Part shown: positions 52,230 through 61,667 of the stretch, piece after piece
Layout of the letters: every line of letters starts with the position of its first letter
Position numbering within the stretch: the first letter of the stretch is position 1
NCBI GenBank assembly: GCA_034717695.1
Contig: JAYELS010000055.1
Coordinates: 60,238 to 124,237 of the forward strand
DNA length: 64,000 bases
Origin: NAT127 sp034717695
GTDB taxonomy: Bacteria; Pseudomonadota; Gammaproteobacteria; Pseudomonadales; Porticoccaceae
Direction of reading: 5' to 3'
Position numbers and translations under genes: made by a program
Notes under the pieces: generated by a model
Databases searched by the model: none
What the model was told of the DNA's origin: nothing
The model's input: the letters and a program-made list of their open reading frames with translations, nothing else

Positions 52230-52601
52230 ATGCCGGACAAGCCCGCCATCCTGCCCCTGCGCCCCGGGGCGGAGTTCCCGATCCCCGAGGGCTGCCGCAT
52301 CGTCGAGGTGTCGAACAGCGACGCCGACCCGGGCCTGTCCATCGCCCGGGCTCGGGTGTCCCCCGGCGTCACCACCCGCTGGCACGCCCTCGCGGGCACC
52401 GCCGAGCGCTATGTCATCGTCGCGGGCATGGGGCGGGTGGAGGTGGGGGAGCTGCCACCCCGGGAGGTCCACCCCGGTGATGTGGTATTGATCCCCCCCG
52501 GCTGCCGCCAGCGCATCGCCAACCCCGGCGCGGAGGACCTGGTATTTCTCGCCATCTGCACCCCGCGCTTTCGCCCGGACGCCTACATTCCCCTCGACTG
52601 A
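52230..52601 (+). CDS. Cupin-domain protein
   Basis: A 123-residue single cupin: TTRWHALAGTAERYVIVAGMGRVEVGE (motif 1 with a metal-type His and Glu) and PGDVVLIPPGCRQRIANPGAEDLVFLAIC (motif 2). The ATG at 52230 follows GGGAG. The family is too broad for a substrate call; it may be an enzyme or a small-molecule sensor. It begins 20 bases after the SemiSWEET gene on the same strand. Confidence 0.88.
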   Translation: MPDKPAILPLRPGAEFPIPEGCRIVEVSNSDADPGLSIARARVSPGVTTRWHALAGTAERYVIVAGMGRVEVGELPPREVHPGDVVLIPPGCRQRIANPGAEDLVFLAICTPRFRPDAYIPLD

Positions 52602-52690
52602 ACCTCGCCTGGCGGGAAGGCCTCGCCGCGCCTATGCTTGCCTCGCCAGCGCGCTGGCCAATACCCAAAATCCCTTGCGAGATGACGACC

Positions 52691-53176
52691 ATGAAATGGA
52701 TGACCTTGCTGTGCGCCGCCGGCGTACTGGCCTCTGGCCTCGCCGTGGCGGAAGACGCCAACTCCCCCATCGACCGGGGCCGCTACCTGGTGGCGGTGGG
52801 GGGCTGCAACGACTCCCACACCCCGGGCTTTGCCGAGTCCAACGGCAATGTGCCGGAGGTGGACCAGCTGCTTGGCAGCGACATCGGCTACTCGGGGCCC
52901 TGGGGGGTGTCCTACGCGGGCAATCTGCGCCTCGCCGCGGCGATGATGAGCCCCGAGCAGTGGCGGGCCCGGGCCAAGGGCGGCGGCCTGCCCCCCATGC
53001 CCTGGCCATCCCTCAGGGCCATGACCGACGTGGATCTGGACGCGGTGCACGCCTACCTGCTGCACCTGGGCCCCGCCGGGGAGAACTCCCCCGCGCCCCT
53101 GCCCCCGGGGGAGGCCATCGACACCCGCCATTTCGTCTTCGTGCCGCAGGCCCCCGACAAGGACGCCAAGCGCTGA
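52691..53176 (+). CDS. Cytochrome-c-like exported protein with altered haem motif (CXXSH)
   Basis: A 161-residue protein with a signal peptide (about 1-20, AVAEDA). The mature start RGRYLVAVGGC-NDSH-TPGF matches a c-type cytochrome family whose members read CNDCHTPG, but the second haem-attaching Cys is Ser42 (TCC at 52814-52816, one base from TGC). Cys39, His43 and a Met-bearing PPMPWPSLRAMTD segment are kept. It may attach haem by one thioether or not at all. ATG at 52691 was chosen to begin at the signal peptide; in-frame ATGs at 52634 and 52682 are alternatives. Confidence 0.75.
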   Translation: MKWMTLLCAAGVLASGLAVAEDANSPIDRGRYLVAVGGCNDSHTPGFAESNGNVPEVDQLLGSDIGYSGPWGVSYAGNLRLAAAMMSPEQWRARAKGGGLPPMPWPSLRAMTDVDLDAVHAYLLHLGPAGENSPAPLPPGEAIDTRHFVFVPQAPDKDAKR

Positions 53177-53185
53177 GGAGTCGCC

Positions 53186-55036
53186 CTACAGCGGCCAGGC
53201 CCAGAGCAGCGCCGGCACGCTGACGGCGATGATGAGCACCTCGAGGGGCAATCCCAACGGCCAGTAATCGCCGAAGCGAAAGCCCCCGGGGCCGAGGATC
53301 AGGGTGTTGTTCTGGTGGCCGATGGGGGTGAGGAAGGCGCAGGAGGCCCCCACCGCCACGGCCATCAGGAAGGCATCGGCATTCACCCCCAGCTGCTGGG
53401 CGGCGCTCAGGGCGATGGGGCACATCACCGCGCCGGTGGCGGCGTTGTTCATGAAGTCCGAGAGGGTCATGGTGACCACCAGGATCACCACCAGCGCCAC
53501 CACCGGCTGCCCCTGGGCGAGACCATCGAGCAACCACCGGGCGAGCAGGTCGGCGGCCCCGGTGGTACTCATCGCCCCCGCCACCGGCAGCATGGCGCCG
53601 AGCAGAACGATCACCGGCCAGTCCACCGCCAGGTGCACCGCCCGGGGCGGCACGATGCGCAGCAGCAGATAGGCCAGGGCGGCGGCGGCAAAGGCCACTG
53701 CGGCGGGGGCAAGGCCCGTGGCGCTGGCAGCGATGGCCGCGACCATGATCAGCCCGGCGTGCAGCGCCTGACCCTTCACCGGAATGCGAATGTCCCGGGT
53801 GGCGAGGGGCAGGCAGCCGTAATCGGCGACGAAGCCGGCGATCGCCTCCTCCGCCCCCTGCACCAGCAGCACATCCCCCGGTTGCAGCAGGGTGGTGCGC
53901 AGGCGGCGGATGCTGCGCCGCCCCTCCCGGGACAGGGCCAGGAGGTTGATGCCGTAGCGGGTGCGCAGCTGGATGTCGGTGGCGGAGCGGTTGGCGAGGG
54001 CGGAGGTGGGCGCCACCACCAGCTCCTGGACCACCAGCTCCGCCGCCCCGCGGGCGGGCTTTGCCTCGGTGCCTGTGTCGTCCAGCGGCGACGGGGAATC
54101 GTCCGCCGCATGGCCGTCGCCGGCCTCCTCCTCGACGGCATTGGCCTCCTTGCTCTCCGCCAGGGCGACGCCCAGGTTGGCCAGGGCCTTGGCGAGGGCA
54201 TCCGGGTCCGCCTCGATGATGAGGATATCCCCCGCCTCGAGGATGCGGTGGGGGTTGGGGGCCATCACCCGGAATTCGTGACGCACCATGCCGATGATCT
54301 GGGCATCGGCCTCGTCGAGGAGCTTTTCCGCCTCCCCGAGGCTGATGCCCACCGCCTTGCTGCCCTCCTCGAGGCGCGCCTCGGTGGTGTAGGCGGCGGT
54401 GTCGAAACTGGCGCTGTCGGCCCGGTCGCGGCCGGGCACCAGGCGCCAGCCCACGGACACCACGAATAACAGGCCGGCGAGGGTCATGGCGATCCCCACC
54501 GGGGTGAAGTCGAACATGGTGAAGGTGCCGAGGCCCGACTCGGCGCGAAACCCCGAGACGATCAGGTTCGCCGGCGTGCCGATGAGGGTGGTGGTGCCCC
54601 CGAGGATCGAGCCGAAGGCGAGAGGCATCAGCACCTTGCCGGGGGGCAGTTCGAGGCGGCCCGCCAGTTGCAGCGCCACCGGCATCAGCAACGCCAGGGC
54701 CCCGACGTTGTTCATGAAGCCGGAGAGCAGCGCCGCCAGAGCGGTGAGGGCGCCGATGCCGAGGGTCGGCCCCGCCTTGGCGGGCAGCACCCGCTGGGCC
54801 AGGGCATCCACCGCGCCGGAGCTTTGCAGGCCACTGCTCAGCACCAGCACGCAGGCAACGGTGATCACCGCCGGATGGCCAAAGCCCTGGAAGGCCTCGG
54901 CACCGGGGATCAGCCCGGCGAACACGCAGGCCAGCAGCGCCGCGCCGGCGACCATGTCGTGGCGCCAGCGCCCCCAGAGGAACAGCCCCACGGTGGTGGC
55001 GAGGATGGCAAAAATGGTGGCCTGGTCAGCGGTCAT
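53186..55036 (-). CDS. SLC13/DASS-type permease with RCK (TrkA-C) domains
   Basis: A 616-residue transporter. Two blocks of membrane helices carry the repeated Asn-containing hairpins (FMNNVGALALLMPVALQLA and DFMNNAATGAVMCPIALSAA) of the SLC13/ArsB-like fold. Between them lie two soluble TrkA-C regulatory modules (about 205-290 and 310-405). Members move sulfate, dicarboxylates or cations; the substrate is not evident. It is convergent with the cytochrome-like gene and downstream of the molybdopterin oxidoreductase on the same strand. Confidence 0.88.
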   Translation of the reverse strand: MTADQATIFAILATTVGLFLWGRWRHDMVAGAALLACVFAGLIPGAEAFQGFGHPAVITVACVLVLSSGLQSSGAVDALAQRVLPAKAGPTLGIGALTALAALLSGFMNNVGALALLMPVALQLAGRLELPPGKVLMPLAFGSILGGTTTLIGTPANLIVSGFRAESGLGTFTMFDFTPVGIAMTLAGLLFVVSVGWRLVPGRDRADSASFDTAAYTTEARLEEGSKAVGISLGEAEKLLDEADAQIIGMVRHEFRVMAPNPHRILEAGDILIIEADPDALAKALANLGVALAESKEANAVEEEAGDGHAADDSPSPLDDTGTEAKPARGAAELVVQELVVAPTSALANRSATDIQLRTRYGINLLALSREGRRSIRRLRTTLLQPGDVLLVQGAEEAIAGFVADYGCLPLATRDIRIPVKGQALHAGLIMVAAIAASATGLAPAAVAFAAAALAYLLLRIVPPRAVHLAVDWPVIVLLGAMLPVAGAMSTTGAADLLARWLLDGLAQGQPVVALVVILVVTMTLSDFMNNAATGAVMCPIALSAAQQLGVNADAFLMAVAVGASCAFLTPIGHQNNTLILGPGGFRFGDYWPLGLPLEVLIIAVSVPALLWAWPL

Positions 55037-55080
55037 GGTCGCAACCTTTCCGAGTACTCCTCATACAGATCCCTCGACGC

Positions 55081-57210
55081 CTATGCCGGCGTGATGGCGA
55101 CGGGAATGGCGGTCATCCGCACCATGGCATTGATGGGTTCGACATGGGCCTCCGAGCTGATCAGCAGGTTGACGTTGACCCCGGGCTCCGGCCCATCCTC
55201 CCCCGGCAGGGCACCCCAGCTGTGGGTCATGGACACCACCCCGGGGCGGATACTGTCGTCCGGGCGCACCCGGGCGGGGACGCTGCCGTGCTCGGAGCGG
55301 ATGGTGACCGGGCTGTCCGGCGCCAGCCCGAGGGCCGCCAGATCCAGCGGATTCATGGCTGCCCAGTTGGTGGGCATGCGTTTGCGCACCGCCGGCACCC
55401 ACAGGGCGGAGCTGTTGTTGATCTCCCGCACCCGGCGCACCTGCAACTGGTGGGTGAAACCCAGCCGGGCGAGGCGGTCGTCGCGATGGCCGTCGGCCAG
55501 GGCGCTCCGCAACTCGGCGAAGACGTCGTCGGGCATCACATCGAAGCGCCCCGCGGCCCCCGCCGGCGCCGGCAGAACCCGCTGGCCGAGGTCGTAGACC
55601 CGGCCTGCCGGGTGGCGCTTCACCTCCGCCAGGGGCACCACCGAGTCCCGGCAGCGCAGCTCCAAGAGATCGTCGGTGGTGGGGGCATTGACCATGTCGA
55701 GGGGCTCGCCCCGGTAGTCCAAGGTCAACCCGAGGCGCTTGGCGAGGCCCCAGAACACATACCAGTCATCCACCAGCTGCGAACCCGCCGGGGGCCTGAC
55801 GATTTCCGGCGTGTACTGGGCCCAGCTTTTTGGGTAGAAGGACATGTCGTAGATGTACATGGGGATGTCCGCCCGCTCGTACTGGAGCTTGGGGGCGAAC
55901 ACGTAATCCGCGAGCCGCGCGGTGGTGTCCATGAACGGCTGGATGCTGACCAGGAGGTCGAGGGACTTGAGGGCCCTGACGGTCTTCTCCTGGTCGGGAA
56001 AGGAGCTGGCGGGGTTGCCCCCGGCGTTGAACAGGGCGCGCACCTGGCCCTCCCCGGGGGTGAGAATCTCGTCCGCCAGGGTCGAGGTCATGCGCTCGCC
56101 GAACAGCTGGCCGGCACCGCGAATGCGCCCGGGGGGAACCGCCGCGAAGCCCCGCTGGGGCGGAATCACCTGGGCGGTGACGGGCCTTGGTGGCAGCAGG
56201 ATGGCGACGTCCTCCACCGGCTCCCCCGCCCGCCGGTAGCGACCGCACACCACGTTGAGCAGCTCCACCAGGTGCTCGTTGAGATTGGCGTGGGGCGCCA
56301 TGGAGGGGCCCGTGCCGGAAAACGCCGAGCCGCGCCCGACGCTGGCGAAGAGTTCCGCCGCCCCGCGCAGCTCGCCCGCATCGATGCCGGCCCGGGCCGC
56401 CACGTACTCGGGGGTGAAGGGTTCCACCGCCTGCCACAGGCGGGCCATGCCACCCTCCGCCACATGGGCCTCGACAAAGGCCCGGTCGATCCAACCCTCG
56501 GCGAGAATGATGTGCAGCAGCCCCGCCACCACCGCGGCATCCTCCCCGGGCCAGGGCTGCAGGAAGATATCGGCGAAGGCGGCGGTCTCGGTGCGGCGGG
56601 GATCGATGACGATGAGCTTGAGGCCCCGCGCCCGTTCGCGCTTGAGGGTCTTCACCGGATCGGTGGTCAGGCAGCCGGCGGTGGAGTGAGCCACCAGGGG
56701 GTTGGTGCCGATCAGCAGCAATACATCGGAGCGATCGATGCTGTGCTTGCCCGCCCCCCAGGCGCCGAGGCGTTCGACGGCGACGAACTTGGCGGATTGG
56801 TCGATGGTGGCGGTGGAGTAATTGGCATTGGTGCCCAGGGCCTTGCGAAACATGGGCAGCATCATCCAGGCGCTGGCGGTGAGGTAGCTGTGGGCGCCGG
56901 TGTAGAGGGCGATGGCATCCTTGCCGTGGCGCGCCATCAGCGCCGCCATGCGCTCGGCGATCTCGTCCAGGGCCTGTTCGGTGTCGATGGGCCTGTGGCT
57001 GCCATCGGGCTGGCGCTTGACAGTGTGGAGCAGGCGATCGGGGCTGTTCTGCATTTCCTCGCCGTAGAGACCCTTGTAGCACAGGTATCCCCGGGACATG
57101 GGGTTCTCGTCATCCGGCCGCACCCTGACGAGGCGGTCGTCGTCATCCAGGGTGAGGACGGTCCCGCAGGCGGAGCCGCACAGGCGGCAGAAGGATTTGA
57201 CCTCTTTCAT
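55081..57210 (-). CDS. Molybdopterin-dependent oxidoreductase (DMSO reductase family)
   Basis: A 709-residue bis-MGD enzyme. The N-terminal iron-sulfur motif is CRLCGSACG ... GYLCYKG, followed by IALYTGAHSYLTASAWMML, LLIGTNPLVAHS and a C-terminal molydopterin-binding domain (MNPLDLAALGLAPDSPVTIRSEHGSV). No Tat signal is present, so it is cytoplasmic, like formate dehydrogenase or assimilatory-type enzymes. The start MKEVKSFC (57210) was chosen over upstream in-frame codons. No electron-transfer subunit is adjacent; the substrate is unknown. Confidence 0.9.
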   Translation of the reverse strand: MKEVKSFCRLCGSACGTVLTLDDDDRLVRVRPDDENPMSRGYLCYKGLYGEEMQNSPDRLLHTVKRQPDGSHRPIDTEQALDEIAERMAALMARHGKDAIALYTGAHSYLTASAWMMLPMFRKALGTNANYSTATIDQSAKFVAVERLGAWGAGKHSIDRSDVLLLIGTNPLVAHSTAGCLTTDPVKTLKRERARGLKLIVIDPRRTETAAFADIFLQPWPGEDAAVVAGLLHIILAEGWIDRAFVEAHVAEGGMARLWQAVEPFTPEYVAARAGIDAGELRGAAELFASVGRGSAFSGTGPSMAPHANLNEHLVELLNVVCGRYRRAGEPVEDVAILLPPRPVTAQVIPPQRGFAAVPPGRIRGAGQLFGERMTSTLADEILTPGEGQVRALFNAGGNPASSFPDQEKTVRALKSLDLLVSIQPFMDTTARLADYVFAPKLQYERADIPMYIYDMSFYPKSWAQYTPEIVRPPAGSQLVDDWYVFWGLAKRLGLTLDYRGEPLDMVNAPTTDDLLELRCRDSVVPLAEVKRHPAGRVYDLGQRVLPAPAGAAGRFDVMPDDVFAELRSALADGHRDDRLARLGFTHQLQVRRVREINNSSALWVPAVRKRMPTNWAAMNPLDLAALGLAPDSPVTIRSEHGSVPARVRPDDSIRPGVVSMTHSWGALPGEDGPEPGVNVNLLISSEAHVEPINAMVRMTAIPVAITPA

Positions 57211-57429
57211 GATCTGCTCCGGATTGTTATCGGATGTTATTGCCCCCCGCGCTGCCGCGAACGGGAGTGATGTCGCAGCACGATAAACACTGAACCACCG
57301 CAAGTCCATGGCGGGGGGCGGATTATCGCTTTCCCTCCGGCGCGTCCCTATACTCTGGCTTTTGGCGCCGCCGGGCCACAGGGCGGCCCGGGGTGAGCGC
57401 AATCAGGGCAAAGGGGGGGTGTCGTCGCG

Positions 57430-58560
57430 GTGACTGTCGGGGAAGACCAGATGCCATTCCGGGTGAGCCGGGACGGGGCGGATACCCTGCTCCAGCTCCA
57501 GGGGGACTGGACCGCCCTCGCCGCCCCTCCGGAGGCCGCGGAGCTGCTGCGGGCCTCTGCCCTGGCGCCGTCACCCAGCCGCCGGCTGCGGCTGATGGCC
57601 ACGGGTTTCCACTGGGATTCCGGCGTTGCCGCGCGGCTCTTCAGCCTCGCCCGGCTGTGCGAGGCCGAGGACATTCCCCTCGACACCACCGGCCTGCCGG
57701 AACACCTGCAAAAACTCCTCGCCCTCGCCTCGGCGGTGAAGAATCCCCCCGAGCCCCACCCGCCGGCCCCCGGCCTGCTGGCCCTGGGGTGGAATGCCTG
57801 TCGCGCCTTCCAGGCCAGCCTGGTGGGGTTTCTGGCCTTTCTCGGCGAGCTGGTGCTGGCCCTCGGCCGGGTATTCTCCGGTCGCGGCCAGGCCAAGGGC
57901 CGGGATCTGCTCTACTTCGTCGAACTGGGCGGCCCCCGGGCCCTCGGTATCGTCGCCCTCATCAGCGTGCTGGTGGGGATGATTCTCGCCTATCTGGGGG
58001 CGGTACAGTTGCGCCAGCTGGGGGCCGAGGTCTACGTGGCGAACCTGGTGGCCCTCGGCATGGTGCGGGAGATGGCGCCGCTGATGACGGCGGTGATCAT
58101 GGCCGGCCGAACGGGGGCGGCCTACGCCGCTCAGCTCGGCACCATGCAGGCCAACGAGGAGATCGACGCGGTCACCACCCTGGGGCTCTCCCCCATGGAG
58201 TACCTGGTGGTGCCGCGCCTCCTGGCCCTGGTGCTGGTGATGCCCTTCCTGGTGATCTTCGCCAACATGGTGGGTCTGGTGGGCGGCGCCCTGGTGGCAA
58301 TGGGCATGGATGTCAGCTTCACCCAGTTCATCACCCAGGCGCGGGAGGCGGTGAGCCTTGCGGATGTCGCCACCGGCCTGGTGAAAAGCCTGCTCTTTGC
58401 CGTGCTGATTGCCATCGCCGGCTGCCAGGCGGGGCTGCAAAGCGGCCGCACCTCGGCGGCGGTGGGCGATGCCACCACCCGCGCCGTGGTCCACGCCATC
58501 GTCTACCTGGTGATCGCCGATGCCGCCCTCAACATCCTCTACAACCTGCTGGGGGTTTGA
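57430..58560 (+). CDS. MlaE-family lipid ABC transporter permease with N-terminal STAS-like domain
   Basis: A 376-residue protein: an N-terminal soluble domain of about 95 residues resembling MlaB/STAS (LLQLQGDWTALAAPP ... FHWDSGVAARLFSLARLCEAE) fused to an MlaE-type permease (GLVALGMVREMAPLMTAVIMAGRTGAAYAAQLGTMQANEEIDAVTTLGLSPMEYLVVPR). It is the inner-membrane channel of an MCE phospholipid transporter. GTG at 57430 is taken as start; an ATG seven codons later is possible. The next gene encodes its ATPase. Confidence 0.92.
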   Translation: MTVGEDQMPFRVSRDGADTLLQLQGDWTALAAPPEAAELLRASALAPSPSRRLRLMATGFHWDSGVAARLFSLARLCEAEDIPLDTTGLPEHLQKLLALASAVKNPPEPHPPAPGLLALGWNACRAFQASLVGFLAFLGELVLALGRVFSGRGQAKGRDLLYFVELGGPRALGIVALISVLVGMILAYLGAVQLRQLGAEVYVANLVALGMVREMAPLMTAVIMAGRTGAAYAAQLGTMQANEEIDAVTTLGLSPMEYLVVPRLLALVLVMPFLVIFANMVGLVGGALVAMGMDVSFTQFITQAREAVSLADVATGLVKSLLFAVLIAIAGCQAGLQSGRTSAAVGDATTRAVVHAIVYLVIADAALNILYNLLGV

Positions 58561-58563
58561 TCG

Positions 58564-59343
58564 ATGGGCGGCGAAGCGGTCATCGAGGTGCGCGACCTGA
58601 CCATGCGCCACGGCAAGCGACTGATCCAGCAGGGTCTCGACTTCACCGTGGCGCGGGGTGACATCTTCGTCATCATGGGGGGCAGCGGCTGCGGCAAGAG
58701 CACCCTGCTCAAGCACCTGATCGGCCTCGCCACTCCGGCCGCCGGGGAGATCCTGGTCGAGGGCGAAAACTTTTTTTGCGCGTCGCCCGAGCAACAGAAA
58801 GCCATGCGCCGCCGCTGGGGTATCACCTACCAGCGGGGCGGCCTGTTCAGCGACCTGACATTGGCGGAGAATGTCGCTGTCCCGCTCCAGCAGTACCGGC
58901 GGCTAGGCAAGCGGGAGACAGCGGAGCTGATCAGCTACAAGCTGGCACTGGTGGGGCTCCACGGCTTCGAGGATTACTACCCCGGGGAAATCAGCGGCGG
59001 CATGCAGAAGCGCGCAGCCCTGGCGCGGGCCATCGCCCTGGACCCCGCCCTGCTCTTTTTCGACGAGCCTTCGGCGGGCCTCGACCCCTTAAGTTCGCGG
59101 CGCCTCGACGAGCTGATCGTGCAGATCAGCGAGAGTCTCGGCGGCACCGTGGTGATCGTCACCCACGAGCTGGCCAGCATTTTCAGCATCGCCAGCAACG
59201 CGGTGTTTCTCGACGCCGAATCCCGCACCCAGCTGGATTGCGGCAACCCCCGGACCCTGCTCGACCACAGCCCCCACGACCCGGTGCGCCAGTTCCTGTC
59301 CCGGGGCGGCACCGAGCCCGGCCACACAGGAGTCAGTCCATGA
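58564..59343 (+). CDS. MlaF-type ABC transporter ATPase
   Basis: A 259-residue ATP-binding subunit: Walker A GGSGCGKST, signature ISGGMQKRAALARAIAL and Walker B LLFFDEPSAGLDPLSSRRLDELI, the last being characteristic of MlaF-like lipid transporters. It powers the MlaE-like permease encoded 3 bases upstream. Its stop overlaps the start of the MCE-protein gene as ATGA. Confidence 0.94.
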   Translation: MGGEAVIEVRDLTMRHGKRLIQQGLDFTVARGDIFVIMGGSGCGKSTLLKHLIGLATPAAGEILVEGENFFCASPEQQKAMRRRWGITYQRGGLFSDLTLAENVAVPLQQYRRLGKRETAELISYKLALVGLHGFEDYYPGEISGGMQKRAALARAIALDPALLFFDEPSAGLDPLSSRRLDELIVQISESLGGTVVIVTHELASIFSIASNAVFLDAESRTQLDCGNPRTLLDHSPHDPVRQFLSRGGTEPGHTGVSP

Positions 59344-60308
59344 GCCGCAGCGCCAACCCGGTGGCCATTGGCCTTTTTGCCCTCATCACCCTCGCCCTGG
59401 CGGCAACCCTGGTGGTGCTGTTCGGCGGCGGCGACTGGTGGAGCACCAAGGAGCGCTATGTGCTGCTCTACGACAGCTCCATCCGCGGCCTCAACGTGGG
59501 CGCCCCGGTGACCCTGAAGGGCGTCGCCATCGGCCAGGTGATCGACACCCGGGTGACCCTCTACGGCGAGACCAGCGACATCCTCAACACCGTCACCATC
59601 GAGATCGACCCATCCGCCCTCGAATACCAGGGCCGCGACGACAAGCCCGTCACTGTCGACGATCTGTTGAAGCGCGGCCTGCGGGCCCAGCTGCGCCAGC
59701 AGAGCCTGCTCACCGGCCTGCTCTACGTGGATGTGGATTTCGACCCCGGCAAGCCCGCCACCTACAAACCGGTGAAGACCGATCATCCGCAACTGCCCAC
59801 CACGCCCACCAACCTCCAACAGCTCACCCGCGACCTCGAATCAGTGGATGTCAATCGCCTCGCCAGCGACCTGCAACAGACCCTCAGCGGCATCAACCGG
59901 CTGCTCAACGACCCCGCCATGCAGCAGCTGGCGGGCAATGTCGGCAGCGCGGTGAAGGCCCTGGAAACCACCGCCATCCAGCTCGGCGAGGTGGGTGAAG
60001 GGCTCGGTCGGGACTACTCAGCCCTCGCCCACTCCGCAAACAGCCTGCTGGAGAGCGCCAACCGCGACATGCCGGCCCTGGTGACCAAGCTCGACGACAC
60101 CCTCGCGGCCCTGCGCCAAAGTGCCGACAACATGGACCGCTTTGCCGCCAACGCCGCTTTCCTCGCCTCCGACGACTCCCCCGCCCTCTATCGCCTCAAC
60201 AGCGCGGCCAAGAGCATCAACGACGCCGCCGAGCAATTGCGGACCCTGTCCGACCTGCTGGAACGTCAGCCCGAAGTCCTGCTCCACGGCAAGTCTGAAA
60301 AGGAATGA
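59340..60308 (+). CDS. MCE-domain substrate-binding protein (MlaD-like)
   Basis: A 322-residue protein with one N-terminal transmembrane helix (VAIGLFALITLALAATLVVLFGGG) and a periplasmic MCE domain (YVLLYDSSIRGLNVGAPVTLKGVAIGQV ... LRAQLRQQSLLTGLLYVDVDFDPG), followed by a long helical tail (about 160-320). MCE hexamers form lipid-conducting rings between membranes. It is coupled by a 4-base overlap to the ATPase gene. It is longer than E. coli MlaD and more like the MCE proteins paired with PqiC-type lipoproteins. Confidence 0.93.
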   Translation: MSRSANPVAIGLFALITLALAATLVVLFGGGDWWSTKERYVLLYDSSIRGLNVGAPVTLKGVAIGQVIDTRVTLYGETSDILNTVTIEIDPSALEYQGRDDKPVTVDDLLKRGLRAQLRQQSLLTGLLYVDVDFDPGKPATYKPVKTDHPQLPTTPTNLQQLTRDLESVDVNRLASDLQQTLSGINRLLNDPAMQQLAGNVGSAVKALETTAIQLGEVGEGLGRDYSALAHSANSLLESANRDMPALVTKLDDTLAALRQSADNMDRFAANAAFLASDDSPALYRLNSAAKSINDAAEQLRTLSDLLERQPEVLLHGKSEKE

Positions 60309-60312
60309 ACCC

Positions 60313-60930
60313 ATGGGACTACCCCGTCGCCCCTTCCCCCTCGCCGCCCTGCTCTGCCTCGCCCTGGCCACGGGGGGCTGTCTGGCCCCCCGCAGCCCGG
60401 CGCCGGATTACTACCTGCTGATCGCCCGTTCGGAGTCGGGGCAACCGACGCTGGCGGGCAAGACCCTCGGCATCGGTCCGGTGCGGGTGGCGCCCTTCCT
60501 CGACCGCCCCCAGATCGTCACCCACGGCGCGGACGGCAGCCTCACCCTGGCGGAGGGGCACCGCTGGGCCGAGCCCCTCGATCGGGGTATCCAGCGGGTG
60601 ATGGAGCAGAACCTCTCGGCCCTCACCGGCGCCACCACCCGCAACTTCCCCTGGACCCGCGCCACCATTCCGGACTTCGCCCTGCGCCTCGATGTGCTGG
60701 AGCTCAACCGCGACGGCGGCGACGCCGTGCTGGAAGCCAGCTGGGTGATCGAGGATCTCGCCGCCAGCAGGGTGCTCGCCGGGGGCCGCGAGCGGCTGAT
60801 CCAGCCCATCGACGACCCGGCCGCCACCCCTGGCTCCCTGGCGGTGGCCTACAGCGCGCTGCTCGACAGCCTGGCGCGAACCCTGGCCCTAGCCCTCGAC
60901 AGATCCGCCGGCCCGGGGGAAAAGCCCTGA
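60313..60930 (+). CDS. PqiC-family ABC transporter auxiliary lipoprotein
   Basis: A 205-residue lipoprotein (lipobox ATGGC, Cys22) with the PqiC/ABC-type transport auxiliary domain: DYYLLI, LGIGPVRVAPFLDRPQIVTH and a late RLDVLELNRDGGDAVLEASWVIED. PqiC anchors MCE transporters to the outer membrane. It starts 4 bases after the MCE gene stop, completing a four-gene transporter operon. Confidence 0.92.
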   Translation: MGLPRRPFPLAALLCLALATGGCLAPRSPAPDYYLLIARSESGQPTLAGKTLGIGPVRVAPFLDRPQIVTHGADGSLTLAEGHRWAEPLDRGIQRVMEQNLSALTGATTRNFPWTRATIPDFALRLDVLELNRDGGDAVLEASWVIEDLAASRVLAGGRERLIQPIDDPAATPGSLAVAYSALLDSLARTLALALDRSAGPGEKP

Positions 60931-60958
60931 GCACCCTCGACAACACGGAGAATCGGCG

Positions 60959-61660
60959 ATGAACGAACTGCAGGTGATCGGCGCGGGGCTTGGCCGCACC
61001 GGCACCCTGAGTCTCAAGATGGCCCTGGAGCAGCTGGGTTTTGGCCCCTGCGACCACATGGTGGAGCTGATCAACAGACCCGAACGCCTGCGCCACTGGA
61101 AGGCACTGCACCACACCGGGACCACGGATTTCGCCGCCCTGTTCGCCGGCTACAGATCCATCGTCGATTACCCGGGGGCCCTGTTCTACCGGACGCTGCT
61201 CGCTGCGAACCCCGGGGCGAAAGTGATTCTCACGGTGCGGGATCTCGACAGCTGGTACAGGAGCGCCCTCGCCACCATTCACGGTACCAAGCCCCAGGGG
61301 TTTGGGGCCAAGCTCAACGCCGCTTTCACACTGCTCAGCAACCGGGGCTTTCGCCGGGCGTTTCCGGTATTCCGGTTCGCCGACGAAGCCATCTGGCAGG
61401 GGCAGTTCGGGGGGCGCTTCACCGACCGGGACCACGCCATCGCCGTGCACCAGGCCCATATCCGCGAGGTGAAGGCAACCGTGCCCGCGGCGCAACTACT
61501 GGTTTACGACGTCACGGCGGGCTGGCAGCCACTGTGCGATTTCCTCGGCGTGGCGGTGCCCGACCAGCCATTCCCGAGCAGCAACAGCCGCCGGGAATTT
61601 GGCGAGAGGGTGAGCCAGCTGATGACGGAGGGGCGGATGAGCCTGCCCGGGAGGGGCTGA
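60959..61660 (+). CDS. Sulfotransferase-family protein
   Basis: A 233-residue P-loop sulfotransferase-like protein: VIGAGLGRTGTLSLKMALEQLGFGPCDHM holds the 5'-phosphosulfate loop, and KVILTVRDLDSWYRSAL the 3'-phosphate-binding strand with the conserved Arg. It resembles the NAD-dependent-epimerase-free bacterial/eukaryotic family with C-terminal WQPLCDFLGVAVPDQPFP. The acceptor is unknown. It follows the MCE operon by 28 bases, so a lipid acceptor is worth considering. Confidence 0.88.
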   Translation: MNELQVIGAGLGRTGTLSLKMALEQLGFGPCDHMVELINRPERLRHWKALHHTGTTDFAALFAGYRSIVDYPGALFYRTLLAANPGAKVILTVRDLDSWYRSALATIHGTKPQGFGAKLNAAFTLLSNRGFRRAFPVFRFADEAIWQGQFGGRFTDRDHAIAVHQAHIREVKATVPAAQLLVYDVTAGWQPLCDFLGVAVPDQPFPSSNSRREFGERVSQLMTEGRMSLPGRG

Positions 61661-61667
61661 CGCCGCC

